Below are positions 54,695 through 64,000 of a stretch of DNA of 64,000 bases, piece after piece. The notes beneath the pieces were generated by a model. That model was not told where the DNA came from, made no database searches, and worked only from the letters and a program-made list of their open reading frames with translations. Made by a program: the position numbers and the translations under genes. Positions within the stretch are counted from its first letter, which is position 1; every line of letters begins with the position of its first letter. Origin of the DNA: Schistocerca nitens (taxonomy: Eukaryota > Arthropoda > Insecta > Orthoptera > Acrididae); contig NC_064614.1 in assembly GCF_023898315.1 (NCBI RefSeq), positions 704,306,720-704,370,719 of the forward strand, in the 5' to 3' direction.

Positions 54695-55605
54695 ATCATC
54701 AGATGTAGAAGTAACTTCGGTGCCCCAGGGAAGTGTGTTGGGATCCTTGCTGCTCATGTTGTACATCAATGACCTTGCAGACAATGTTAATAGTAATCTC
54801 AGACTTTTTGCAGATGATGCAGTTCTCTGTAATGAAGTATTATCCGAAAATAGCTGCATAAATATTCAGTCAGGTCTTGATAAGATTTCAAAGTGGTGCT
54901 AATCATGGCAACTTATTTTACATGTACATACATGTAAAATTGTGCTCTTTACAAAACGAAAAAACGTAGTATACCATGTCTGTAATATCAGTGAGTCACT
55001 GTTGGAATCCGCCAACTCGTACAAATACATTTCGTAGGTATGTAAAATGGAATGATCACATAGGTTCAATCGCGGCTAAAGCAGGTGATAGACTTCGGTT
55101 TATTGATAGAATACTGGGGCAGTGCACTCAGACTACAAAGAAAATTGCCTACAAATCAGTCGTGCGACCATTTCTAGAATATTGCTTAAGTATGTGGGAT
55201 CCATACTATATGGGACTAATAGGGGATGTTGAGCGTATACAGATGAGGGCAGCACGAATGGTCACAAGCTTGTCTGATCCCTGGGAGAGTGTCGCAGAGA
55301 TACTGAAGAAATTGAACTGTCACAGTCTTGAAGACAGACATGAAGTGTTCTGAGAAAGACTTTTAACAAAGTTTCAAGAACCGGCTTTAAATGATGATTC
55401 TAAGACTATACCACAATCCCCTACGTATCACTCGCATAGGAATAGTGAGGATAAGAGTAGAATAATAACTGCACGCATAGAGGCATTCAAACAGTCATCC
55501 TTTCCGCGCTCCATACGTGAAGGAAACGGGAAGAAACCCTAATAACTGGTTCAGTGGGTGTATCCTCTGCCACGCACCTCACAGTGGTTTGCAGAATATA
55601 GATGT
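54695..55605 (+). pseudogene. 5'-truncated non-LTR retrotransposon (same family as 1467-4502)
   Basis: Starts within the reverse transcriptase: VPQGSVLGSLLLMLYINDLA and LRLFADDAVLCNE with an intact FADD box (54720-54902). After a stop and frameshifts it continues KWNDHIGSIAAKAGDRLRFI, YCLSMWDPYYMGLIGDV and RAARMVTSL (54976-55353). A C-terminal piece ends near 55550, and the tail ATAGATGTAGATG is at about 55597-55609. At least three stops or frameshifts inactivate it. Confidence 0.85.
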
Positions 55606-56317
55606 AGATGACCAATGAATTTCGTTAACTTGGGGGCCTGCTAGCCTCTGATACTGCATAAAAGCCGAAATCGAATACTTTATGCAAAAGGTCAACTTTT
55701 GTTAATATGGCCGCATGACAGTTTTCAAAAGCGAGTTCACTCTAGAAAATCTAAATCTCTCTGATCAAATCATGAACTGTATCAGTTTGAACCTACATCA
55801 CTGAAACGAATACTTTCACAAAAAAAGAAAGTAAATTAAGGATATTTTGGCCTATAAGAGTTAGCAACGCCAATGATTGGAGAATACTACGTAATGACGA
55901 AGATTATGATTTTACACAGAGAACCAGATACAGACGCAAAAAGGAAAACCTAAAGATTGCAATGCATAGGGCCTGGCATTAAGGCACTACCAAACAAGAC
56001 CTTCAAGAGACTTAAAGAAGAGTTTCCCATCGGAGGACGACCTCTAGGACATACACTTAAAAGAGATTTTGACAAATCTCAAAGTGGCTTGGAAAAATTA
56101 AGATTGTGTGGAGACTGGAAAATTACTTGCGACGACAGAGGAAAGTGATTCGATAGTGTTCACTCCTCAGCGGAGAACCTTAATTCCTTGTGTAATAATA
56201 ATTTAAAGAGTTCGTTCGCGCACATCCTATTCTTAGTTGTTTTGTTTTTATGGCCCTCCCGTGAGATAAACAATGAACGTAGTAGAATCCGTTTACAGTC
56301 CATCCCGAATGCTTGTA
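55606..56317. other. No recognisable gene
   Basis: Nothing identified between the LINE tail and the mariner. Confidence 0.4.
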
Positions 56318-57572
56318 CGAGGTCTGTTGAAAAACTTCTGGGACTTTGTCCACAAAATTTTGTTACGCTTAATTTTTGTGCGTCGTGCACTGTGTCCGAA
56401 ATACTCTCCTCCTCAATTGATGCACCACTCCTAACGCCGCTTCTACTCCTGGAAGCTGTCTTGGTACACGTCTAGCTGAATCGCGCGAAGCGCCGTCTAC
56501 GAATTTTCTTTTATTTCATCTATCGTTGTAAATCTTCGTCGTTTCAGCGGGGTTTTCAACTACTGAAATTAAAAAAAAGTCCGCAGGGGCCAGGCCTGGA
56601 GAGCACAGAGGATGAGACAGCACAATAATTAAGTTTTTTGTGCAGTAGTCATGCATCAGTGGGAATGAATGAGCTGGTGCGTTATCGTGATGCTAGAGGC
56701 ATGAATTGGCTCGACATTTCAGGCCGTTTCCTTCTCACATTTTCTCGCAGGCGTCGCAACACCTCCCGACACTACTATTGATTTAAGATTTAACAGTTTG
56801 TCCCTGTGGCACGAATTCATACTGAACTAATCCATTAAAGTCAAAGAAAACTACCAGTATGGCTTTGACATTTGACCTGACCTGATAGCTTTTTTTGGTC
56901 TTAGAGAATCTTTCCCAGCTCATTGTGAAGCTTATACTTTGGTCTCAACATCATAATCGTTGACCCATGTCTCATCACCAGTTATGATTCTCTCAAGGAA
57001 CATCTCGTTCTCATTTGCGCAATCCAAAAGCTCTTCACAGATTGTGAGACAAAGATCTTTCTGGTCTTGACTCCATAGGATGAACTTGGCGGCAACACGA
57101 TGGGCTCCAAGATGCTGTGTCAGGATTTCACGACATGATCCAATTGAAATGTTACATCTTTCTGCAATCTCTCAGACAGTCAATCTTCGATTGGCATGCA
57201 CAATTTCATTGACATTCCTGACATGAACGTCATCGGTAGACGTCGAGGGGCATCCTGAACGATGGTCACCATTAACTTCCGTCCGGCCATTTTTAAACAG
57301 TGTGAACCATTTGTAACACAGAGTACAGCTTAAGTACTCACCACCGTAGGCTTCTTGCATCCTTTGGAGACTAGTGCTTCTCTGACTGTTATTTAGAAAT
57401 TCGCAAATTGTGCGACAAACAGCGCCGAACAATGACTAACAGACATGCAACATGAAACTTCCGGCTGTTACACATTAAACACAAGGGTGTGCAGGGATGC
57501 CAACTGCATTTGGCTTCAACACACCATTGGCGCGAAATTACGAATGTTCCGGAATTTTTTGAATAGATCTCG
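56318..57572 (-). mobile_element. Mariner transposon with broken transposase
   Basis: Ends CGAGGTCTGTTGAAAAACTT and, from the other strand, CGAGATCTATTCAAAAAATT, next to TA at 56316-56317 and 57573-57574. Total 1255 bp. On the minus strand the N-terminus (57172-57432) reads VCRTICEFLNNSQRSTSLQR with HRSGCPSTSTDD. Downstream IITGDETWVNDYD carries the first Asp and HHDNAPAHSF the second. SPGLAPADFF carries the third in altered context. Several stops are present. Confidence 0.88.
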
Positions 57573-57574
57573 TA

Positions 57575-58697
57575 CTTTAAACTTTCTGATTAAACTTCCA
57601 CACAAAGAACGTCTTTCTTCCAAAACTTCCATGATTTGAAATCACTGGGTTTGTTCATACCATTCTCATACTGAACTGATCGGTCTTTAAAAATCTGTGA
57701 GCAGCCCTCTGAACTACTGCAGTCATTTACTGTAATCCACCCTGACAGGGTCCCCAAACAGACAAGCAACGCACAAGAAGAAATAACAAATGTCAATTGA
57801 GGTCTATTTTGTAGCTGTGGTGCACTTTCCTATAAACCTACCAATGAATCAGTCATTCTGATGAAAAGATTAGTTGTTCGACGAAGTCCTTATTAGTTAT
57901 ATGCTCCATCAGTTCTTGTCTCTCCCATGATGTGTAGTATCAGCAGTGTAGTTATGATTCCAACGGGCACGCTGCTTGAAATGTTCATTTGGGTTACGTT
58001 CGTGGTATGTGCTGTCTTTTCTTCTCAACTCTCAATTCTGATGGCAATATTACGAGCATCAAGAGGATGTTAAAGTCAAGGAAATTAACGGTGTAGTCAT
58101 TGTGTAATATTACGCACAGTAAGAGACAGGATACACTATAGTTCATTTGTTTCAAATGACGTGCTTGTGCCCCTCTTACCACTCTGTTTCCAGTGTAGCG
58201 GCTGTTGAGCATGTGATGCTCTTCCAAATCAGTTCGTCAGTGCAAGCTACCAGCTGCTCTTCCAGTTGTTACGTTTCTCAACTGCTTGTGCACTTTGTTA
58301 TACTAAACGTTTGTTGTTAAGTCGATGTAATGTGCCAAGATGGCAAACATTCGTTTAGTGTTGTTTTGCAATATCAGAATTAATTTTCTTACATACTTTT
58401 TGAACTATTTAAAATGTTGACGTTATTACTGTGCTAGAATGCTTACCGAAGCGAGTGTGTTTCAGGAATCTCAACTTCACAACTGCAGCAGCTACATCAG
58501 AAGACGACGAATTTAACTTTCATAAGAAGAAAGTGTCAAGGGTGAGTTGTGACCTCAGTTACCAACATTATCGTAGTTGTGTTCTTGTTAACACATTCTG
58601 TTTAGCATAAATTGTGTACTTTTGCATCAGATAGATCCGATGCACTAAATGAGTTTCCGTTTTAATTCCTTCCCCATCTACCCAAGTTAGGTCTTAA
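57575..58697. other. No recognisable gene
   Basis: Nothing identified. Short frames on both strands. Confidence 0.4.
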
Positions 58698-59124
58698 CCC
58701 TAGGACGCCTAAGCCTTTTTTGTAACAGGAGTGCCGAAAGAGGACGGAGAGTTCAGTGAAGCCACTGGTGTTAAAATAGTCTGCAGGTAAAAAAATTACA
58801 GGTTTCAAAAAGGATTACGTATTTTACAAGACTGTAACTTATAAATGTTAATACTTTCAAATACTAGATTGAATCAGTAAAGAATTGGCATATTGCAACA
58901 CAAAATAAAAATGTTTTGAAACATTACACATACTACTCTGATACTCAGCTTCAAGCAGGAGATACACTACACAATTCTTTCTGAATGCATGTTACACACA
59001 CGTTTATGACACTGTCCACAGTACTGTTTTGGTTTTGATTGTTGTACTTCTGCTTCTTTTACGCAAAAATGGCACCGACTTTTTCATACAGGAAGCTGAT
59101 CTTTATGTGTTGTCACTTCTTTGA

Positions 59125-59150
59125 TTTTTTTTTTTTTTTTTTTTTTTTTT
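59125..59150. repeat. T homopolymer, 26 nt, inside the piggyBac pseudogene
   Basis: On the coding strand it is an A tract giving a poly-lysine stretch before the C-terminal zinc domain. It is probably expanded after inactivation. Confidence 0.9.
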
Positions 59151-59757
59151 GTAGAATACTTTCCATTGGCTCAACAGTTTGGTTAGAAAACCCTCTTACA
59201 TTAGTACCTATTTTTGCTATTTGCAGGTTCACTAGTTGGAACTCAGGTTTCAGAAGAAAAAGTTTCAATTCGTTGTGTTTCTTCTCATTAGATCTTGGAT
59301 GTCGTTTGATGAATATGGTGGTTACATAAATACTGATGGTTGCACTGATATCTATGAGAGAGTGAAATACTGTGAGAGGACATCTCTTTGTTTCCTTCTT
59401 TCAGGTGTATGAGCCATTTGATCAGTGGTATCAATTCCATCTTTAGTGGAATTATAATACAGACTTTTAATCTTCTTTCCTTCTTCAGTGCCTTTATGTT
59501 GGTAGATAGTTAATAATATCAGCAAGTTTTAACTTGGTTTTGTTTTTACTGTGTAAAATACCAAAATAACTTGTGGCTTACCTGTCGTTGGATCTGTGAA
59601 CATGAACATTGACGAATATAACTTTCGATCTGATGTATTCTTCTTTATCTCTGGAATGTGCTTCCTGAGTGACTGGAAAGTTCCTATTGTAGTAATTTTC
59701 TAGTCTTGGTATAACTCTCCTGCCAAATGCACTGATCTATAGTGTCGCTTTATAGTA

Positions 59758-60483
59758 CGAGGGTAATCCCAAAAGTAAGGACTCCTATTTTTTATAAGTG
59801 CATAGACCTGTTTATTTCTACAATGGTTTACCTCAGTTTACAGCTTGAACATTTAGCTATTTTTCGACGGAATCACCATTTCTGTTGATGCATTTTTGTA
59901 GACGCTATGGCAGTTTTTGTATGCCCATGTCATACCAGCTCTCCACCATGCTGTTCAGAAAGTTATGAACCTTATAAATCTCTTCTTTCACCTCGTCGTC
60001 GGAGCTGAATCGCTTCTTTTAACCTAGGGAACAGGTGACAGTCACTGGGCGCCAAGTCAGGACTATACAGTGAGTGGGTGATTAGGTTCCACTGAAACTG
60101 TTGCAGGAGAGCAACGGTTTGCCGAGCAATGTGTGGGCGAACGTTGTCATGGAGAATGTGTACGCCCTTGCTCAACATTCCTCTTCTCCGGTTCTGAATT
60201 CCCGTTTGAGTTTTTGCAGAATCTCACAGTACCTGTCAGCGTTAATTGTGGTCCCAGCAATTCAGCTCCGACGACGAGGTGAAAGAAGAGGTTCATGGCG
60301 AGCTGGTATGACATGGGCATACAAAAACTGCCACAGCGTCTACAAAAATGCAACGACAGAAATGGTGATCATGTCGAAAAATAGCTAAATCTTCAAGCAG
60401 TAAACTGATGTAAACCATTGTAGAAATAAACAGGTCTATGTACCTATAAAAAATAGGAAACCTTACTTTTGGGATTACCCTCG
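59758..60483. mobile_element. Mariner-derived foldback element with about 220-260-bp inverted arms
   Basis: Both ends read CGAGGGTAATCCCAAAAGTA inward, with TA at 59756-59757 and 60484-60485. The inverted similarity continues far inside. CCTCGTCGTCGGAGCTGAAT (about 59990) matches the complement of ATTCAGCTCCGACGACGAGG (about 60260). The arms are therefore about 59758-60013 and 60260-60483. The single-copy middle encodes a mariner fragment (59972-60178, minus strand) with HILHDNVRPHIARQTVALL and YSPDLAPSDCHLFPRL. The form is a deletion/inversion derivative and cannot make transposase. Confidence 0.88.
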
Positions 60484-62180
60484 TAATATTTCGACCAATA
60501 TTTTTCAGATGCACTGCCAAGCGTTTAACGACAGCTGCTGAACCTCGTTCTTCCTTGGATAGTATCCATACTTTACCTGCGTAGGGTTCCATATTCATGA
60601 AGTATCTGATCTTGCACATGACATCATTCACATAAGGATGCCATAGTTGCCCAATTCCTCCTACTGTGAAGGAGCAGCGTCCTCTAAACAAGCTGAGCAT
60701 CTCATCAGTGGTGAGGTGCACTCCTGGTTTATAAAGTAGTGGAAACCTGTCGTTCACTTTGTTGTCGACTTGTTGCTTCCTTTCTTTGCTGGAAGGTAGT
60801 TTTGTCATCAAACCTAATAATTCCAATTGAAAGTTTTCGCTCTGACTGGACCGTTCGTTCGTTCATGAGTATTAAAAGGTTTGCCTGTTTTTGATTGAAA
60901 CCTGAATGTGCTGTCCTCTGTTATAAAAGGGTTGAACTGAAATAACTATCGAACAGCTTGTCTCAGTGCACAAATTTACAGGAAAACAAAACTAACTGGC
61001 GTTGACTGTGCAGAAAATTAAATCAAAATGTTACTCGGAAACCACTACGAAAATCCAACTGTGCACTGCCCTAAACAATTACGTAGCAACGCTATGAAAG
61101 ACATACTGTCCACTGACCCATTAAAAATTTGAATTACAAGGAAATGCTTAGAATTTGCGCAAACGAAGGAACCAACAAAAAATGAAAAGAATCTTACCAG
61201 AAAAATTACAGTGTAATCAGCAGGAACAGCACAACATGATTAAATCGCGCCGGCTGGTATATGCTAAAGTAAAGTAAAAATACTGGGAGAAAGATTGGGA
61301 TGATTTTCTCATTGGTAGAAGTAACATTTAGCCTAATTGTCTCTTCATTTAAAGGTTTTTCTATAATATCCATGCTGTCAGGTGTAAAAAGTAACATTAA
61401 GGCTTCTCCAGGAGAATGACAAACACTGGCTGGAGTTCCTCCTGCCTGCTCCCTTACTGTATTTGCAAGAGACCTTCCATAGTCTGTTTAAAATTAGTTG
61501 CGACTTTCTATAGTTCGGTACGGTGTGGGTCGAGGGAAGCGTAGCTGTCTGGCTGTGCTGAACTCGTCAGCTGGTGACGATAATGCCAGACTACTCGGCT
61601 TGGAAGCTGCCAAGCTTCTTGACTGCGGAAACAGCAAGCCACGAAAGCCGGCCCATCTACACTCTTTCTCACACTATCTTAAAGAAACTATTCGGTAATA
61701 AATTCTTGATTCTCGCACATATAGCTTAATTCGTCAGCTTCACGATGAACTGCCTATCATCTCATTAATCGTGATAGCTATTGTAATATTTCGATACTAG
61801 ATAAACTACTGCAAGAAAAAACTTTTAAAGTTTGCAGTAAAAAATAGGAGTCGTTATGAATTAGCGTATGGTGTGCGTTAGAGGTCATATGTTGCTGTAA
61901 ATGAAATTTAGATAACATATTGAATTATTCTCTAAACTTGGATGGATACCGCTCTTTGCCTCCCATGTCGAGAAAATGGAATGTATGTAAACCGCTCCAT
62001 AACGAACGCATGCGCCAGTGAAAAACCAAGAATGAAATATTCGTTAGTCCCTCGTAAGTCGTGAATGGTGTGATATATTGGTACAAGATTTTGGCAAATG
62101 ACAGCACGCGAAGAGGAGAGTATTTTACGGTATGATTAATATGTGGAACTTCCATATCTCCCACAATACTACAGTTTTTT

Positions 62181-62256
62181 AAATAGTGTAATTTTTAAGG
62201 ACTTAAATGGCTGGTGAGAAATAGTGTAATTTTTAAGGACTTCAATGGCTGATGAA
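62181..62256 (+). repeat. Tandem duplication, unit 38 bp
   Basis: AAATAGTGTAATTTTTAAGG starts both units (62181-62218 and 62219-62256), with two or three differences near the 3' end. Confidence 0.92.
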
Positions 62257-62419
62257 ACGAGAATTGCTGTGGATTTTGCAGCAATACATGTGATGAAGTT
62301 ACACATTTATTTTTTTTTACTGATAATGGGCTTTTTCTTAACTATTGAGCTGTTGTGTCCTCAGTTGCTAGTTTAACAATACACTATTACAGGACTATGT
62401 CACAATATCAACAGCATTA

Positions 62420-63190
62420 GAATCTTATTGAGACGGATATTTGTAAACCCTGCTGTGTTTTTGGCAAAAGAAACAGATACTAACAAGGCAACAAGAGAGT
62501 TTTGTATGAAATCTTCACAGTCCTTCATGTATACATGTCTCCTTTTTGGTATGGCTGACAACTCGAGACTAGTCCTGTGGTGTAACATTTGCATTGGCTT
62601 CTTCTTTCAGCATTTCAACCTCATTGAGCGTAAATGTCTTGTTTATTGCCACATCACTTTTCACCAAGGCCCGTATATTCTCAGTCGGATTTAAATTAGC
62701 ATGAGACGGAGAAAGACTGATTAAACTTTAACCTTTAGCGTTAGCCAGTTCGTCGACCTGGTAAAAAAATGTAAATGTCGTGTGACTAGGGCCTCCCGTC
62801 GGGTAGACCGTTCGCCGGGTGCAAGTCTTTCGATTTGACGCCACTTGGGAGACTCGAGCGTCGAGTCTACCTGGCGGCGTGAAGTTTTTGGCTTGTGCAG
62901 CGCTACAAGTTCCATTAACTTCCCCTTATACATGCTATGTTCAACTTTATCCAATGGAACATTTCCTTGTACCCAGAGCAAAACATCAGCTTTTCTCCAC
63001 TGCATTGTTGTAGCTTTACCATCGCAAAGGAGTGGCGTGGAGGGTTGTCCGTTAAAATTGTCTGAATTTGGAGGAATATTTTACAGCATAACTTTATCTT
63101 CATAGCCGGGACGTGTTCTTGGACGGCCACTTTTCTTGCAAATCCCTTGTTCAGACGTGCTGCATTGTTATTAATGCAGTGCCAACACAA
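62420..63190 (-). pseudogene. DDE-type transposase pseudogene (IS630/Tc1-like family)
   Basis: On the minus strand ILTDNPPRHSF (about 63050) matches the second catalytic region (usually xxDNAPYHS). WRKADVLLWVQGNVPLDKVE (about 62990) and YKGKLMELVALHKP follow, then after a SINE scrap HANLNPTENIRALVKSDVAI (about 62690) carries the catalytic Glu in the NPxE context. KTFTLNEVEMLKEEANANVT and VVSHTKKE follow. This order is characteristic of a DDE_3-like transposase widespread in arthropods. The N-terminal part with the first Asp is not readable. Confidence 0.72.
62768..62870 (+). mobile_element. SINE-like fragment
   Basis: GTGTGACTAGGGCCTCCCGT followed by GGGTAGACCGTTCGCCGGG and GCAAGTCTTTCGATTTGACG is, from memory, the 5' portion of a tRNA-related orthopteran repeat. 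It interrupts the DDE transposase between HKPK and the NPTE block. Confidence 0.5.
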
Positions 63191-63454
63191 AACACTTGCT
63201 TACAATACCTGACGACTGTAGAAAACTTGAAAGCTGGAAAACACCACTTTATAACGAGAGGTAATGAACACAGATGCATTGGTGCGCGAAAAGATGTACT
63301 GTTCATCCACGACGTGGCAACAGGGGCGCTTTACTACGGAGCTGCTGACGGCGTGGTAGGGAAAGCTGCTCGCCATTGGTGTTACCTCAGTAACGGCGTC
63401 GTGCCCGTCCGTTGAGCCAAACGTCAAAAGCCGCAACTAATTTTAAACGCACTA

Positions 63455-63722
63455 TAGGTATTCTGGGCTGTGTGATTACATATCTTCTTCCAGACTTGGC
63501 CGCACTCACATCGTGATGGTCACTACCTGATGCTACATTATCTTCATCGTGTCTAATGTCCACGTCACCTTCCCAGTCTGGATCATACTCTACAACACCA
63601 TCCTCATCTTCACTTTCTTCTCCCTGGATTAGAATCGTCATTTAAAATATCAATCATAATTCTTTCTAAAGATGATTCACGAATTATTTTAAACATTCCT
63701 GAATCTCAACATGAACAACAGG
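63455..63722 (-). pseudogene. piggyBac transposase, N-terminal acidic part
   Basis: The minus-strand frame reads GEESEDEDGVVEYDPDWEGD, acidic like the disordered N-terminus of piggyBac transposases, then SGRRYVITQPRIP up to the TA where the IS630-like element inserted. An upstream frame (MFKIIRESSLERIMID) could supply the start with one frameshift. The link to piggyBac rests on position and composition. Confidence 0.5.
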
Positions 63723-63786
63723 GAACTGACTGAACTAACTCGCTGGAAGTACACAAGATAAATAGCAGCTGAATGTTAACAACAAC

Positions 63787-63986
63787 CTGTCCGCAGCTCG
63801 TGGTCGTGCGGTAGCGTTCTCGCTTCCCACGCCCGGGTTCCCGGGTTCGATTCCCGGCGGGGTCAGGGATTTTCTCTGCCTCGTGATGACTGGGTGTTGT
63901 GTGATGTCCTTCTGTTAGTTAGATTTAAGTAGTTCTAGGGGACTGATGACCATAGATGTTAAGTCCCATAGTGCTTACAGCCATTT
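63787..63986 (+). mobile_element. tRNA-derived SINE (family B), full length
   Basis: TTAACAACAACC is at 63775-63786 and 63987-63998. It has head GTCCGCAGCTCGTGGTCGTG, box B GGGTTCGATTCCCGGCGG and the shared body and 3' end. It is nearly identical over the head to the copy at 25279-25498, down to the CCCGGGTTCCCGGGTTCG duplication. Confidence 0.94.
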
Positions 63987-64000
63987 TTAACAACAACCAC

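Larger units (their letters stand above)
58967..61479 (-). pseudogene. piggyBac transposase pseudogene, central and C-terminal parts
   Basis: On the minus strand from about 61480: GEALMLLFTPDSMDIIEKPL, the conserved start of the transposase core. Then 60484-60826 reads VHLTTDEMLSLFRGRCSF, the catalytic-region motif (typically T-x-DE-x(2)-PFRGR), and YFMNMEPYAGKVW. After the foldback insertion, about 59200-59700 holds the insertion and C-terminal core (TVFHSLIDISA, LQIAKI). The cysteine-rich end CHFC...YCGQCHKRVCNMH (about 58970-59090) fits the piggyBac C-terminal zinc domain, ending at a stop at 58967-58969. Frameshifts and a 26-nt A tract are also present. Role: TTAA-specific cut-and-paste; this copy is dead. 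Confidence 0.82.
61482..63452 (-). mobile_element. IS630/Tc1-like element inserted in the piggyBac gene
   Basis: The left end GTCTGTTTAAAATTAGTTGC and the right end read inward, GTGCGTTTAAAATTAGTTGC, form inverted repeats of about 26 bp (three mismatches), next to TA at 61480-61481 and 63453-63454. Removing it joins the piggyBac N-terminal part (63455 onward) to the core at 61479. The 1971-bp interior holds a decayed DDE transposase on the minus strand, a SINE scrap at 62768-62870 and a small tandem duplication. TIR identity is short, so the boundaries are a reasoned inference. Confidence 0.6.
58698..63720 (-). mobile_element. piggyBac-like transposon remnant, split by two DNA elements
   Basis: TTAA at 58694-58697 is followed by CCCTAGGACGCCTAAGCC, a piggyBac-type terminus and target. 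The minus strand carries a piggyBac transposase in pieces. The foldback mariner at 59758-60483 and the IS630/Tc1-like element at 61482-63452 are inserted in it. The other terminus is not found before the SINE at 63787, so it may be lost or lie outside the window. The right boundary given here is approximate. Confidence 0.75.

Noticed and set aside
1013..63986. Many tRNA-like segments with A and B boxes
   Set aside because: All that I checked sit in SINE or inverted-dimer elements with target duplications. None gives a proper cloverleaf with a normal anticodon loop, so no tRNA gene is called.
1..64000. CRISPR arrays, operons, bacterial promoters, riboswitches
   Set aside because: Composition, SINEs, LINEs and splice-like signals show animal nuclear DNA; no regularly spaced repeats were seen.

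Overview
This window reads as ordinary intergenic or intronic DNA from a large, repeat-rich arthropod genome. My best guess is an orthopteran, probably a Schistocerca-type grasshopper. That placement rests on my recollection of the roughly 200-bp tRNA-derived SINE present here in eleven copies and of several Tc1/mariner families. It is inference, not a database result. There are no operons, ribosome binding sites, CRISPR arrays or other prokaryotic features. No complete host gene is visible. Nearly every protein-like stretch belongs to a decayed transposon.

Layout. 1-4.5 kb: a 5'-truncated non-LTR retrotransposon on the minus strand with a 593-codon open frame, split by a hAT-like element with an 8-bp target duplication. 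4.5-9.3 kb: unrecognised DNA. 9.3-12.8 kb: a long-TIR element, a mariner carrying a SINE, and a second SINE family. 13-22.8 kb: low-grade repeats, decayed Tc1-like DNA, a LINE scrap, and one candidate host 5' coding exon at 20336-20416. 22.8-36 kb: two bounded Tc1-like transposons, several SINEs, two copies of another LINE family, an inverted dimer of a tRNA-like element, and the RNase H tail of a LINE.

36.1-39.8 kb is a nested stack: LINE, then Tc1, then a long SINE, then a second SINE, with further SINEs alongside. 41.7-44 kb: a Tc1-like transposon inserted in an older one. 45.5-47.1 kb: a LINE reverse transcriptase pseudogene whose FADD box has become FADN. 47.27-47.6 kb: a candidate host terminal exon. 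48.8-49.05 kb: a near-perfect hairpin. 50.4-51.7 kb: a Tc1 copy split by a solo LTR. 52.9-53.3 kb: a 167-bp-arm palindrome of tRNA-like sequence. 54.7-57.6 kb: a LINE 3' end and a bounded mariner. 58.7-63.7 kb: a piggyBac transposase pseudogene, starting at a TTAA-flanked terminus and split by a mariner-derived foldback element and a roughly 2-kb IS630/Tc1-like element. The window ends in another SINE.

The useful content is the insertion history, because exact target duplications can be read for most elements. The only hints of host genes are three weak exon or ORF candidates (20336, 47267 and possibly 53577). I found no convincing new biological system. The most unusual structures are the inverted tRNA-like dimers, the foldback elements and the modular SINE heads.
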